Shown here: piece after piece, positions 11,077 to 21,256 of the stretch
Layout of the letters: every line of letters begins with the position of its first letter
Position numbering within the stretch: the stretch's first letter is position 1
DNA from: Blepharisma japonicum
Taxonomy: Eukaryota > Ciliophora > Heterotrichea > Heterotrichida > Blepharismidae
DNA: 64,000 nt
Assembly: GCA_949751835.1 (NCBI GenBank)
Contig: CATKHK010000004.1
Span: 558,001 to 622,000, forward strand
Reading direction: 5' to 3'
The notes under the pieces: model-generated
What the model was told of the DNA's origin: nothing
Seen by the model: only the letters and a program-made list of their open reading frames with translations
The model's database searches: none
Program-made: the position numbers and the translations under genes

Positions 11077-11952
11077 TTATATATACAAAGCATTTACTGA
11101 TGGCTTGTACAAGAAATTTACATCAGGGCGGAACATCCCATCGTCAGGCTTATCTGGGGAGTTTCTCATTGAAATGAGCTCGTCGCGAGTCATGTGGAGT
11201 AGCCTCATCTGCTGATCTTTTTTAAAAACTTTTGTTTTTATCCCAACAAACCTTTCTTTGATTTGTGCTTCTTCTTGCTCCATTTCTTTTATTATTTGCT
11301 GATATTTGGCAACGTTTGATTTCCAGCTATTGCTTATTATTGTCAATTTCTTGTTCACCTCCTCCAATTTTTTTGCTTTTTCATCGTTTCTTTCTTTATA
11401 TTTTCCTAGTTTTGTGAGTAATTTATAAGATTTTGACTCTAAAGTTGGGATTTTCTGTTCCAATTCTTCTTGCATTTTTTCATTTTTTGTAATTTTTGAT
11501 TCAGTTTTTGTAATTTCTTTATTTAATTGATTAATCTCTTTTAGAAGATCATTTTCTGGATTTTGAGTTATTATAGCTGCTTCTTTAGCTTGTGAAGTTA
11601 ATTTGTTAAGTCTTTCGTTTTCCTTTCGAAGTGACTCTAGTTGTTTTTTTAGCTCTCTAATCTGAATTTCTAATTTATACTCAATGTCAATATCTTTTGG
11701 TATTAGCAGCCTTCTTTCAAGTAATTCAATATCTTTTTCAAATATTCTCAGAACTTTTTTAGATGATTCAGGAGTTCCTATGGCTGCTTTAATCATATTA
11801 TGGACATTCTGAGTTTTTGCTTTCGGTGTAGATTTTACTACAATTTTATCATACTGTTCTTTAAGCTCAGCATATTCTTTACTAAGTTTTTGATTATTCT
11901 GAATAAGATACTCTGCAGTTCTATCTAGAAGTTACTTTTTAGAGCTCTCCAT
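11077..11952 (-). CDS. Coiled-coil protein
   Basis: 286 aa in two exons, join(11077..11920, 11936..11952). The first exon is only 17 nt (MESSKK...), followed by a 15-nt intron whose removal skips an in-frame TAA. Nearly the whole protein is heptad-rich Leu/Lys/Glu helix (about residues 40-250), ending in a short aromatic tail. No known domain. It is divergently paired with the next coiled-coil gene: the ATGs lie 9 or 36 bp apart, so the two must share a promoter. A structural or ciliary role is possible but not shown. Confidence 0.8.
11921..11935 (-). other. 15-nt intron (coiled-coil gene)
   Basis: GTAACTTCTAGATAG, interrupting codon 6. A at position 10. Contains in-frame TAA that must be removed. 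Confidence 0.85.
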
Positions 11953-11988
11953 ATTTCATATATGAAAATTGCTTATAATTTCTTGATT

Positions 11989-13716
11989 ATGGAAGAATTA
12001 AAGGATTTCGAATACGCAAAAAATCAGGATGGTTTCAGCTTCAGAGAATTAATAATGCAGAAGCTTACCGCTGCCCGTGAACTTAAACTAAAACAAACTA
12101 GAAGCTCATCTACAACGCCAGACCCAAAACAAGCTCCTAACTCAAGACAAGCTCCTCAAGCATGAGAAGTAGAAAAACAGCTGCTTATAAATATGTTTGA
12201 AAAAGCTCAACAATTTGCAAGTCAAACTCAGCAAGCCTTTATACAAGAACGACAAAACATGGAATCGCAAATTGAATCTTTAAACTCTATGCTTATTGAT
12301 ACTCAAGGAAAAAATAAAACTTTAGAACAGCAGGTTGAAGTCTTTAAAAAAGTTGTTAAAGGTGAAGGAGAAATGAAATTAATTGAAGAATTACAAAAAT
12401 TGGAAAAATTAAGTGATGAAAGGGAAGAAAAATATCGGCAAGATATTGAGTCTTTAAAAGCGGAATTGAATGAAGTGAGGGTTAAACTAAATGCGAGTGA
12501 AAATGAGGTAAAAAGAAAAGGAAATATTAAAGATAAGAAAAAAAATATTGATTATGAAAATTTGATAAAAAATGCTTTGAAAGAAAAAAATATAGAAATT
12601 GAGAAATTGAAGGAAGAGCTAGAAAGGGTTAATAAAAAAGTGAATGGAACCAAAGGAGGACTAAAAGCTGAAAATGGGATTTTTGAGCAAAGTTTTGAAA
12701 ATATCCTCAAATCTGCAAGAGAAAGAGAATCTTTACTTGTTAAAGAAAATGAAAAGATAAAATTATTGAATTCCCAGCTAAACCAATTAATTGAAAGCAA
12801 AGAAATTGAAAACAAAACACAAATGGAAATAATGAATAAAAGAATCACTGATTTACAGTCAACTTTATCAACCCAAGAATCTAAATTAATTTCTGAAAAA
12901 GAAAATTTAATAAAAGAGAAATCTCTTTTAATCGAACAAGTTGCTCAGCTGAATCATAAGCAAGAACAAAATATTAATTTAATAAATACAAAGCATGCTA
13001 AAGAAATCGCGGCTCTGCAAGAAAATATTCATGAAAAAGAAAAAAGCATCGTACAGCTTAAAGAAGCTAATGCAAACTCAAATGCAAGCAAGCATGCAGC
13101 TGAAAAAGAAGAACTTAAAAAGATGATAAATGAGATGCTGGCAGAAGTTTCAAATTTATTAAAATCTGAAAATCCTGCTGCAATTGAGTTGGAAGAATGC
13201 AAAAAAAAATTAAATGAGTTTGAAGCAAATAATTCACAAATAGAAAATTCTAATTTAAGAGTGCAGCTACAAAAGGCAACTGAAGAAAAAAATTATGCAA
13301 AAAAATTAATTATTTCATATATTAGGTCAATCCAGCAGCTTGAACATTTAGTTTCAGAGAAATCCACAATGAATATTGATGACCATGTAGCAACTTTGCA
13401 GTTAGAAAGTTCAAGGCTTCATGAAGAAAATCTAAGCTTAGTAGATACCATTCATCAAAAAGAAAAAAATTATGAGCTAGAAATCAGTCGTCTTCAAGCT
13501 TTAATACAGAACCAAAATATTGAGATAAAAGAAGCACAAACAAAGTTAAAAACAAAAGAATCAGTACATCAATTATCACAAATAGAGATGAAAAATAAAG
13601 TGATTGTAGACATGCAAAACCAAATGATAATGTTTTTAGAGTCGCTTAATGCTCCGAAAGCAAAAGAGAGCTTGCCTGTAAAAAATAAGAAGTTAGGAAA
13701 AATATTTAAAAAATAA
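11989..13716 (+). CDS. Long coiled-coil protein
   Basis: 575 aa from the ATG at 11989 (an in-frame ATG at 11962 would add nine residues but would leave just 9 bp to the divergent neighbour). TGA at 12163-12165 is Trp. After a short Gln/Pro/Ser-rich segment (PDPKQAPNSRQAPQ), residues about 70-560 are continuous heptads rich in Lys/Glu/Asn/Leu. The C-terminus is basic (KNKKLGKIFKK). No head or GRIP-type domain recognised. Size and composition fit Golgi, basal-body or cytoskeletal tethers, but this is not specific. Confidence 0.82.
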
Positions 13717-13890
13717 TTGTACATTAAATTGGCTTGATGATAATTTTGCATCAAATAGAAAGCTAATTACAATTCTAAATAAAATTATTAACTAGGCTTT
13801 TTCCTTGATATTATTTTCTTATCAAAATTATCAACGTTTGATATTTCTAATGATATACTCCATAACTAAAATAAATCTATTTTAATTGAT

Positions 13891-14946
13891 ATGGTTTTCT
13901 CTAGGCTTTCTCTCTTATGCCTCAGAAGCTCATCTAAGTCCTCCAGGATATTCCAATCTCGACTTTTTTCAACAGAAAGTGAAAACCCTGAACCAGACCA
14001 AGTAGAAATTTTAATCCCAGAACCCAAAGCCGAATCTCTTTTCTCAGCCACATTCGCCAGCAGTGTTATGATAATAAAACCCCAAAAATTTGGCTCGAAC
14101 CCTGGGGAGTCAAAAGACAACACATTTATTAAAAATAGCCCCAAGTTATTCCCAGAAATTTGCAAAATTGAGTTAAACAATCTTGAAAAAGCTCTGCAGT
14201 CCTACGGCATCACAGTAACCAGTAGAAGAAATGACGACATAAAAGCCTTAGAATCCTATTTCGCAGGAGACTGGTTTGCTGCTTTTGGGCCTCCAATTAC
14301 AGATGCAAAGCTTTTGTTCCTACTTCCAATGAAAAGTGATTCTAGGAAGCGTGAGCGCAGAAAAGATATGGTAAAGTATTTAGAAACCCTATATCCAACC
14401 ATCATTGATTTAACCTTTTTCGAAGAAGGCGACTTAGCATTAGAAGGCTCAGGAAGTTTTGTTTTGGATACCAAAAATCGACAAGTTTTTATGGCAACTT
14501 CTCATAGATCATCTGAGACAGTTCTTAACGAAATGGTGAGGTATATGAATTATGGCTCAAAAAACTCAGAGCAATGGAAACCAGTGATTTTTAGAGCTTC
14601 TGACCAAAAAAGATTCCCAATTTACCATACAAATTTAATCATGTCACTGACACCTGAGCATGCAGTTTTGAATTTAGCTGCAATCGACTCATTAGAAGTA
14701 GAGAGAGTTAAACAATCCCTGAAAGGGTATGATATTATTGATGTTGGACATCCTGGGATGTATAATTATGCAGCATCGTTCCAAACACTTTACTCACCAA
14801 CTAAGCTTACAGAAGTAGTTTTTATGTCACAAAAAGCTAAAAATCTTGTGAATTTGCAAGGCAGAGAAATCTGCTATGTTGATGTGTCGACCATTGAAAC
14901 GCTAGGAGGAGGATCTATACCAAGTCTGCTTGGAAAGCTATATTAA
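13891..14946 (+). CDS. Mitochondrial CtlX-like amidinotransferase-fold protein, nucleophile missing
   Basis: 351 aa. Residues 1-30 are Arg/Ser/Leu-rich without acids (MVFSRLSLLCLRSSSKSSR...FST), a typical mitochondrial presequence. The rest follows the citrulline/arginine hydrolase CtlX family of the pentein fold: LEGSGSFVLDTKNR (family LEGTGSMVLDR), the IYHTN motif containing the catalytic His, and the terminal GGGS. In the family the last motif reads GGGSxRC, with Cys as nucleophile; here it reads GGGSIPSLL, so Arg and Cys are both replaced. The protein probably keeps the fold but not the hydrolase reaction. No TGA codon and no intron. Confidence 0.82.
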   Translation: MVFSRLSLLCLRSSSKSSRIFQSRLFSTESENPEPDQVEILIPEPKAESLFSATFASSVMIIKPQKFGSNPGESKDNTFIKNSPKLFPEICKIELNNLEKALQSYGITVTSRRNDDIKALESYFAGDWFAAFGPPITDAKLLFLLPMKSDSRKRERRKDMVKYLETLYPTIIDLTFFEEGDLALEGSGSFVLDTKNRQVFMATSHRSSETVLNEMVRYMNYGSKNSEQWKPVIFRASDQKRFPIYHTNLIMSLTPEHAVLNLAAIDSLEVERVKQSLKGYDIIDVGHPGMYNYAASFQTLYSPTKLTEVVFMSQKAKNLVNLQGREICYVDVSTIETLGGGSIPSLLGKLY

Positions 14947-15000
14947 ATAGGCTTAAATAAGGAATTTATCATAAACGAATTAATTTTATATGAATAAACA

Positions 15001-16296
15001 CTATTTGTGATGAAGAGATTTGTAGCCGACCATTGTTGATGCTAAGGACATAGCGCAAAGCAATGTTAAAGTTATGTGCATGGAATTTTCATTGCTTTTG
15101 TCTTCGCCGAGACCGGTTACACCTACAAAGCCTCCTCCTATTGCTCTTCCAAGCTGCCCTACTATAGTAACTAAAAAGCCAGCATTCCAGATTCCATGTG
15201 CGATGCTTTTTGGGATCACTTTTGAAATTAATGAAGTGCTGACTCCATCTATCATATTTGAGCCTAAATTCAGAATAAATGCTCCAATCATGTATTGCCA
15301 TTCTGAATAGCCATTAAAATCTACCATGAATAGGCATCCTAAGACACACATGACTTGAGAAATTATAATAAAATCTCTATCTTGGATATGTTTAGATGTG
15401 TAAGCTACAAATATGTGAACTGGGGATGAAATTAGCGAAATTAAAGCTAGAAATTCCCCAGCCTTGTCGATATGCCACCCCCAATAGTCGTCCGTTATGA
15501 TTGGAAGTGAAATAAATAAAATTTCTTGTGCGCTTTTTGGAAAAAAGAACCCGAAAAGTACAATAATAAGCGGTAACGACTCTATCAAAGTAGGAAACTG
15601 AAAATTTATTGCACTGTCTTTCTCTATTTTTATAATTTCGGGTTCTGTAAAAAAGAAAACTGTTAAAATAAAATATAAAAGCCAAGTGATTCCCATCACA
15701 AATGCACAAGAATTCATGCCATTTATTGTAAGCCCTAAGAAGGATGAGTTTACATTGTAAAGTTCAGCTGCAGCAAAAGTCCCAAATGCAACTCCTAAAA
15801 CTCTGCCAGCTGCATAATAAGCATTCCAAGATGTTCTTTCATTTACAGGGACGTAAACTGATATGTACCTTCTATTGATAACACGAGAACCTCCAACTCC
15901 TATCATTATTCTTCCTAAAAATAGCCAAAACGGGCTTGCCAGATCATAGGCTAAAAAATACATCAAATTACCAACTGCACATATGAATGCACAAAATGCA
16001 GTGGGGATTTTATATTGGTAATTGCTTCAGAAACTATATATAAACGCACAGAGTACAGAAGAGGTTCAATTCACCCCTGCAAGGGTACCAGAAAAACTTT
16101 CTGGCATTTGAAGGGCTAATGAATACTCTTTAGCTGCAACTCCCAACATATAAAAATTGCCAATATAAAGAAAAGAATTTGCTACTGTTAGCAATAAAGA
16201 ATTTAAATCGGCAGATTCTGCTCTGTTTTGGAGAGAAGAATCCCCGTCTTTTATATCAGAGGAAATAAGTCTTTCTTTGAGTGATTGTAATTCCAT
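15001..16296 (-). CDS. Major facilitator transporter, SPX-MFS/PHT5 type without SPX domain
   Basis: 431 aa with about 11-12 hydrophobic helices; TGA codons at 16066-16068 and in the following helix are read as Trp. The signature GRIMIGVGGSRVINRRYI matches the GRxLIGLGGARxxNRRYI motif of vacuolar SPX-MFS phosphate transporters, and the next loop (YVPVNERTSWNA) also fits. The N-terminus has only about 38 polar residues before the first helix, so the phosphate-sensing SPX domain of plant and fungal relatives is absent. Likely an intracellular anion or phosphate transporter; substrate inferred from family only. Ends on TAG. Confidence 0.83.
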
Positions 16297-16854
16297 ATTT
16301 TATTTAAAAATCTTATGACTGATTCTAGTGGTAATAATTTTGAATAAATCAGCTTTTTAGATTACTTGTAAATGGATAAGAATGAGAAGGATCTTTTTTG
16401 ATTTTCTTGTGGATTTAGTTCAATTCTAAATTTATAAGACTGAGAAAGGATGGGTTGAAATATTTCAAAAAGGATTTCATATAGCTAACAGCATAATAAT
16501 TATTTTAGCAAACTTAAATTATAGAAGCGGCCTATTTCTAATGTTAGCATTGAGAGCATGCAAATTGGCAGTAGAAGCTATATAAGTGATTTGGATTAAT
16601 TGTTTTGCATATTTGAGATACAAATTATATAATAATGAAAATTTAATCCTAATTAAAAATTATATCAAAATGTGCTACAAGTTAACTCCTTTTCTATATT
16701 AATTCAGCTGTAACTTCTACTTGCTGTAAGTTAATCTTGCAAAGCATTTATTTCCTATATTTATACTTGCAATATGAATTTTTTTTTAATATAAAATTAA
16801 ATCATTTTACCACTTAAACAATTATTATAGATTTATATTTCGAAATTATTTATT
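16297..16854. other. Intergenic region
   Basis: About 560 bp, AT-rich. A minus-strand open frame of roughly 45 codons near 16500-16640 has no ATG and no fitting intron; I do not call it a gene. Nothing else seen. Confidence 0.45.
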
Positions 16855-17250
16855 TTAATTTATTTTTTTATGAGATTTTTCCTCTTCATTAGCACATCTT
16901 TTGATTTTTTTATATTTTACTGAAAATGCGGCATGTTTTATAGTCATATATTTTTCGCAAATTCTATGAATCATAGAGCATTTTGTGCATCTGTAATGAA
17001 ATATCATTAAGATATTGTCCTGTGGACTTAAGGTAAAAGGCAACCTCAATAGTGATTGGGGTTTGCAGAGAGTGAAGGAATAAGATTGAAGGTAATTTGA
17101 TTTAAGAATTTCTTCTTCCCCAATCCAGCTCTTGTTATCCTAGGTTTTGTTTACTTTGTCATTTTGTTTGAAAGAGAATGTTTTTCTTACTTCTATATTA
17201 CAAATATCATGCTTTCCTCTCTCCTCAATTGATATAAAAAGGAGGATCAT
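16855..17250 (-). CDS. Small unknown protein with intron
   Basis: 126 aa in two exons, join(16855..17139, 17155..17250). Removing the 15-nt intron joins two open frames in phase and skips a TAG. The protein is mixed alpha/beta in look, with a Cys/His-rich part near the C-terminus (CTKCSMIHRICEKY) and a basic tail. No family recognised. The frame stays open and protein-like for a further 30 or so codons upstream of the ATG, up to about 17345, so the true start may lie in an unseen upstream exon. Confidence 0.6.
17140..17154 (-). other. 15-nt intron (small unknown gene)
   Basis: GTAAACAAAACCTAG. A at position 10; in phase 0 between Lys and Asp codons. Confidence 0.75.
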
Positions 17251-17789
17251 TAGTCGATCAGGTTCTTTAGATAAGATATTAGAATGGGATTGTGCCGTAT
17301 TTTGGCTCTCAAATGGTTCTATATGAATTTGTGAAGTAATTATATTCAGTTATATCTAAAATAAAATCTTAAAATAAAACGCAGCATTGAGGGAGAATTC
17401 TCTTACTGCAGATGTGTATCTGGGAGCGTAGATGAAGATGGATTAATTAAGCTAATTAAGGTTAAGATTGGCTTTTTCTAAATATACAATTTTTGTTTTA
17501 TTTTATAGATTTTATTCTAACCCCAATTATCAGTAATATTAAAGTCTTTATGGCTTAAGTTATAATATTAAAGTCATAAAGAAGAAGATGGATAAAATGT
17601 CTTATGAATTCTGAGAAGACTTAATGGATTTAATGTGATCTGCAAGACCTATATAAACTCCTAAACTATATCGGTAGTACCCTAAACATTATCTAAAAAT
17701 AATAAACCAACTTGAAAATTAGAAACTCAACTTTATAGCCTTTTACGCAGAATCGAACATAGAAATTTCTATCCGATCCATAATTAATT
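17251..17789. other. Intergenic region with coding-like scraps
   Basis: Holds the possible 5' extension of the minus-strand gene (to about 17345) and a plus-strand scrap from ATG 17588 that reads 22 codons with two TGA=Trp before TAA at 17654. Downstream codons in the same frame keep protein-like content but contain TAG. May be gene relics; no complete gene seen. Confidence 0.4.
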
Positions 17790-18095
17790 ATGGAAGACCC
17801 TATAGAAGATGCAAGAGATGGTCTCCTCTATTTTTCCTCTGGCAAGAAATGGAGAAAAAGAATTTTAGAAGAGGTTTTTCGGGGCTTTTATTTTTATAAA
17901 GTACCTGCTTTAGATTCAAAGTTACTATATAGCATTATTTGCTTAGCAGATGTTGAGGGAATTTTCACAACACAGGGAGTAACCTGAATTCTTTTAAGTA
18001 AACCAACTGATTCTTTAAAGCAAGTTGATAAAACGACATTTGTGGAGCTTTTTCGCGCAAGGAAAGGTGAAGGATGGGTAAAAAAATTGAAATAA
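17790..18095 (+). CDS. Small protein, possible PH-like fold
   Basis: 101 aa; TGA at 17985-17987 read as Trp extends the frame to TAA at 18093-18095. The run GLLYFSSGKKWRKRI near the start and the C-terminal basic helix recall the first strands and last helix of a pleckstrin-homology domain, but this is a weak pattern match. No signal peptide or membrane segment. No conserved neighbour to suggest a role. Confidence 0.55.
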
Positions 18096-18461
18096 CTTAT
18101 AAACTATTTGCACATATTTGCTGAAATAATGAAATACTGTATATATTTAAATGCTTATATATTCAGATCAATCGTATTTATGTTTTGTCAATATTATAAT
18201 TTATTTATAATAGCATCAAGATAAATTTCTAATATCACAACATCAGATTAGAAATAGCTAGAATTATTTTCTATATATTTTAGTATAAAAACAGTTTAAT
18301 GTAGATAAATACATTTCTTTCTAGAATTTTAACAGCTTTCAAAATTTGTGAATTTAAGTAATTAATTTGCTCTAGCCTCCCTTTGAGCACGTAAATATTT
18401 TTTTGTTGTATTATAAAAAATTTTATGCATTCAGATAGCTCTTAACTGTTTAAATATTATA
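18096..18461. other. AT-rich intergenic region
   Basis: About 365 bp with closed frames; upstream flank of the ubiquitin-like gene. No repeat or RNA seen. Confidence 0.5.
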
Positions 18462-19214
18462 ATGCGAAAATGGCATCTTCCTACAAATTATAAGTTTTCT
18501 CGGAAAGCTTTAGGGATAACAGTAGAGGATATAATGGGCAAACAGCACTCAATAAAAGTAAAAAGCTCATGAACTTATGCTCAGCTTCACAACGAATTTT
18601 TACAAATGTTTGGAAATCAAGGTGAATTAGTTGTGATTTTTGGGGAAAGATATTTAAGTGTAAGCACTCATGGAGCTGATACTTTGAAACAGTTGGGGTT
18701 GACTAATAACTGTGTCATTCGTGTTCTTCAAGTTCCAAACTTTATAATAATAGTAGAAGATAAGGAGGGCCAACATCAAACACTTCAAGTAAATGGTTTG
18801 TGATCTTATGCTCAGCTTCACAACCAATTTGTGCAAATATTTGGAAATAAAGGTGAATTAACTGTGATTTTTGGGAATAATAATTTGAGTGTTGGCGAAC
18901 ATGGAACTGCTACTTTAAAAGAATTGAAGTTTATTGATAATTGCATCATTCGTGTACTTCAATGTCAAAAATTGGTTATAATAGCAGAAGATTCGACTGG
19001 CCAACAGCAAAAAATGCAAGTAAACAGCTCGTGGACTTATGCTCAACTTCATAAAGAATTTGCACGATGGTTTGGAAATGGAGACGAGCTAAGTGTGATT
19101 TTTAGAAATAAGTATTTAAGTGTGGATATTCAAGGAAATGCGACTTTGGAACAATTGAGATTTACCAATAACTGTATCATAAAAATTCTCGAGAAGGTTA
19201 AGGGAGGGATTTAG
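18462..19214 (+). CDS. Tandem ubiquitin-like domain protein (three repeats)
   Basis: 250 aa built of three divergent copies of one ~75-residue unit. Each unit reads strand (IIIVEDKEGQ), turn, strand (TLQVN), helix (SYAQLHNQFVQIF), strand (GELTVIF), LSV loop, then TLKELKFIDNCIIRVLQ. This matches the order of ubiquitin elements (MQIFVKTLTGK, TLEV, helix, RLIFAGKQL, TLSDYNIQ, LHLVLR). TGA codons at the helix starts of units 1 and 2 are Trp; unit 3 uses TGG. The frame was extended from ATG 18606 to ATG 18462 by TGA=Trp to complete unit 1. The protein ends VKGGI, a Gly-Gly one residue before the end, as in ubiquitin-like precursors. It converges on the gene at 19359. Function unknown. Confidence 0.82.
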
Positions 19215-19734
19215 GTTTTAAGCCAAAAATTAAAATAATTAAAATTTGCAAAATTTTTAGGAAAGATTATCAAATTATGCTTCTTAGAACCATTTATTTC
19301 GTCTACAAAGACAATTTAAATAGCATGTAATAATATAATCTGTTAATAAAATCACTCATTATTTAAATAAACTCTTGTAAACCCCTTCAGCTAAATCTAA
19401 AAATTTCATATTTTGAAGTTGTTTATTTTTCCTTTTAAATTTTTTCGCATATTTTTGGCCTTTTATTTTATTTCATCTTTTAACTTCTCGATGATCTGAC
19501 TGTGAAGGAGGATTTATTTTATAATCAAATCTTATTTTTGCAAATTTCCCATAAATGTCATTGGAGTCTCTGCATCAGCTATAAAACCATTTCAAAATAT
19601 CATCAATAGGTTTAATATTTCAGTTAATAAAGTAAATATGTGATATCAATGACGAACGTTCATCAAATTTATAACTCCATTGATTAATCTCTCATGGATT
19701 ATGGACAGTATGATCATGATAGATAAACCGGCGA
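18850..19734. repeat. Duplicated segment, copy A
   Basis: Carries the last two ubiquitin-like units and most of the convergent minus-strand gene. It is clearly alignable with 20337-21256 by eye, including shared intergenic runs such as TCGTCTACAAAGACAATT and ATAATATAATCTGTTAATAA. Both genes are intact in this copy. Confidence 0.88.
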
Positions 19735-19862
19735 TGTTTCAGCATTAGCGGGTAATGCTTCTTTTTAGTGAAAAATTTCTTTATTGGTGATTTTAGGGAT
19801 TTTGTAAATTTTGAACTCTTTTTGTTCGAACTTCTGCTTGGCTGAATAATAATTTTGTTCAT
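19359..19862 (-). CDS. Basic protein of unknown function, partner of the ubiquitin-like gene
   Basis: 167 aa, visible only with TGA=Trp (five in-frame TGA codons and no intron). Lys/Ser-rich N-terminus, a central aromatic-rich domain (YHDHTVHNPW, NQWSYKFDERSS, FINWNIKPIDD, LKWFYSW), and a very basic C-terminal helix (KRWNKIKGQKYAKKFKRK) ending in DLAEGVYKSLFK. The central tryptophans suggest a compact fold; no family recognised. It converges on the ubiquitin-like gene with 144 bp between stops. The duplicate at 20880-21266 keeps the C-terminal two thirds, which shows that this frame is the real one. Confidence 0.72.
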
Positions 19863-19913
19863 TATCTAAATCTTTTTAATAAAATTATTTAAAAATCTTA
19901 ATTTGTCTTAAAG

Positions 19914-20156
19914 TTAAACATCTATGAGAGAGCAATAAACTATTTTTATATAATATTTAGCATTAAAACAACAGGCACTAGATATAAGAGTAGGTCTGTT
20001 TATAAGGCAGATCCCGCATGGAAGAATTGGCCGGTCATCAGTGAGGGCCATCTTGTTTGGCTCGAGTGAGAGTCTCTCTATTATTTCAGCAAAGTTTTTT
20101 GTTGTGTATCTCTTAACTGTGCCTGATCTCCTAACTCTTGGCAGTTGAGCTGTCAT
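19914..20156 (-). CDS. Small Cys-containing ORF between the duplicated segments
   Basis: 80 aa ORF from an ATG at 20154-20156, no TGA. It starts basic (QLPRVRRSGTVKRYTTK) and ends with several Cys (PCGICL, SACCF). It lies outside the duplicated block, 51 bp upstream of the 19862 start. Composition is protein-like, but there is no second copy, homologue or intron to confirm it. Confidence 0.4.
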   Translation of the reverse strand: MTAQLPRVRRSGTVKRYTTKNFAEIIERLSLEPNKMALTDDRPILPCGICLINRPTLISSACCFNAKYYIKIVYCSLIDV

Positions 20157-20336
20157 AACAGCTGTCAAATAAGAATATGAATGGCCTCTTTATATTGAGA
20201 AATTGGAGAATTTGGTTAAAGATTAGAGTGTGAATCAAAAGATTTAACTGAATATATTTATAAAATGTTATTTATTTGACTTAATAAGAAGAATATTCAA
20301 TTGTTAAAACGCTGATAATCTAAAATTATTATAATT

Positions 20337-21256
20337 ATAACGGTAATTTTTGGGGCGAATATGGAATTGCTACCTTAAAACAATTGTAATTTATTGATAA
20401 TTGCATCATTCGCATTCTTAAAATAAATAATGGTGATGATAGTAGAGGATATAATAGCCAATAGAAGTAAAAAGGTCATGGACTTATGCTCAACTTCACA
20501 AAGAATTTGTACGATGGTTTGGAAATGGAGGTGAATTAAGTGCGATTTTTAGAAATAAGTACTTAAGTGTGGGTATTCAAGGAAACGCTACTTTGGAGCA
20601 ATTGAGATTTACCAATAATTATGTCATAAGTATATTGTCTATGCAAATGAAGGGAGTATTTTAAGTTTATGCTTAAAATTAAAATAATTGAAGTTTGTGT
20701 TTCTGGAAAAATTTATCAAATTATGCTTCCGTCTCCATCCTTGATTTAGTTACACCTTGGAAAATTTCCTAAAAATTGTTTATTGATTGAACGATTTTTA
20801 TAGAGTTAGAATCATTTATTTCGTCTACAAAGACAATTAAATAGCATATAATAATATAATCTGTTAATAAAATCACTCATTATTTAAATAAACTCTTGTA
20901 CACCCCTTCAGCCAAATCTAAAAATTTCATATGTTGAAGTTGCCTATTTTGCCTTTTAAATTTTTTCTCATATTTTTGCCCTTTTACTTTATTTCATCTT
21001 TTAACTTCTCTATGATATGACTGAAAAGGCGGATTTATTTTATAATCGAATATTATTTTTGTGAATTTTTCATGAATGCCTGAGTAGTTTCTGCATCGGA
21101 TATAAAACATTCTTAAGCTATCATCAATGGGTTTAATATTTCTGTCAATAAAGTTAATATGTGATAGCAATGATGAGCGCCCATCAAATTTATAGCTCCA
21201 TTGATTTATCTCTCATGGATTATGGGCAGTATGATCATGGTAGATTAACCGGCGGT
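20337..21256. repeat. Duplicated segment, copy B (decayed)
   Basis: Second copy of 18850-19734, offset about 1.45-1.52 kb, with several small indels and an extra stretch of about 80 bp near 20730-20810. Both genes are damaged in this copy, so it is the decayed one. Confidence 0.88.
20341..20664 (+). pseudogene. Ubiquitin-like gene relic
   Basis: Corresponds to the last two units of the gene at 18462. Lesions seen: no 5' part, a deletion of about 22 nt in the strand after GELTVIF, an in-frame TAA in the TLKQL region, and a frame change before the last unit. The last unit (WTYAQLHKEFVRWFGNGGEL...) is still readable to a TAA at 20662-20664, and it ends MKGVF, not KGGI. Confidence 0.82.

Noticed and set aside
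17588-17720. Short plus-strand ORF with two TGA Trp, followed by in-frame TAA and TAG in protein-like sequence
   Set aside because: Would need stops read as amino acids, which no other gene here does. Kept as a possible relic only.
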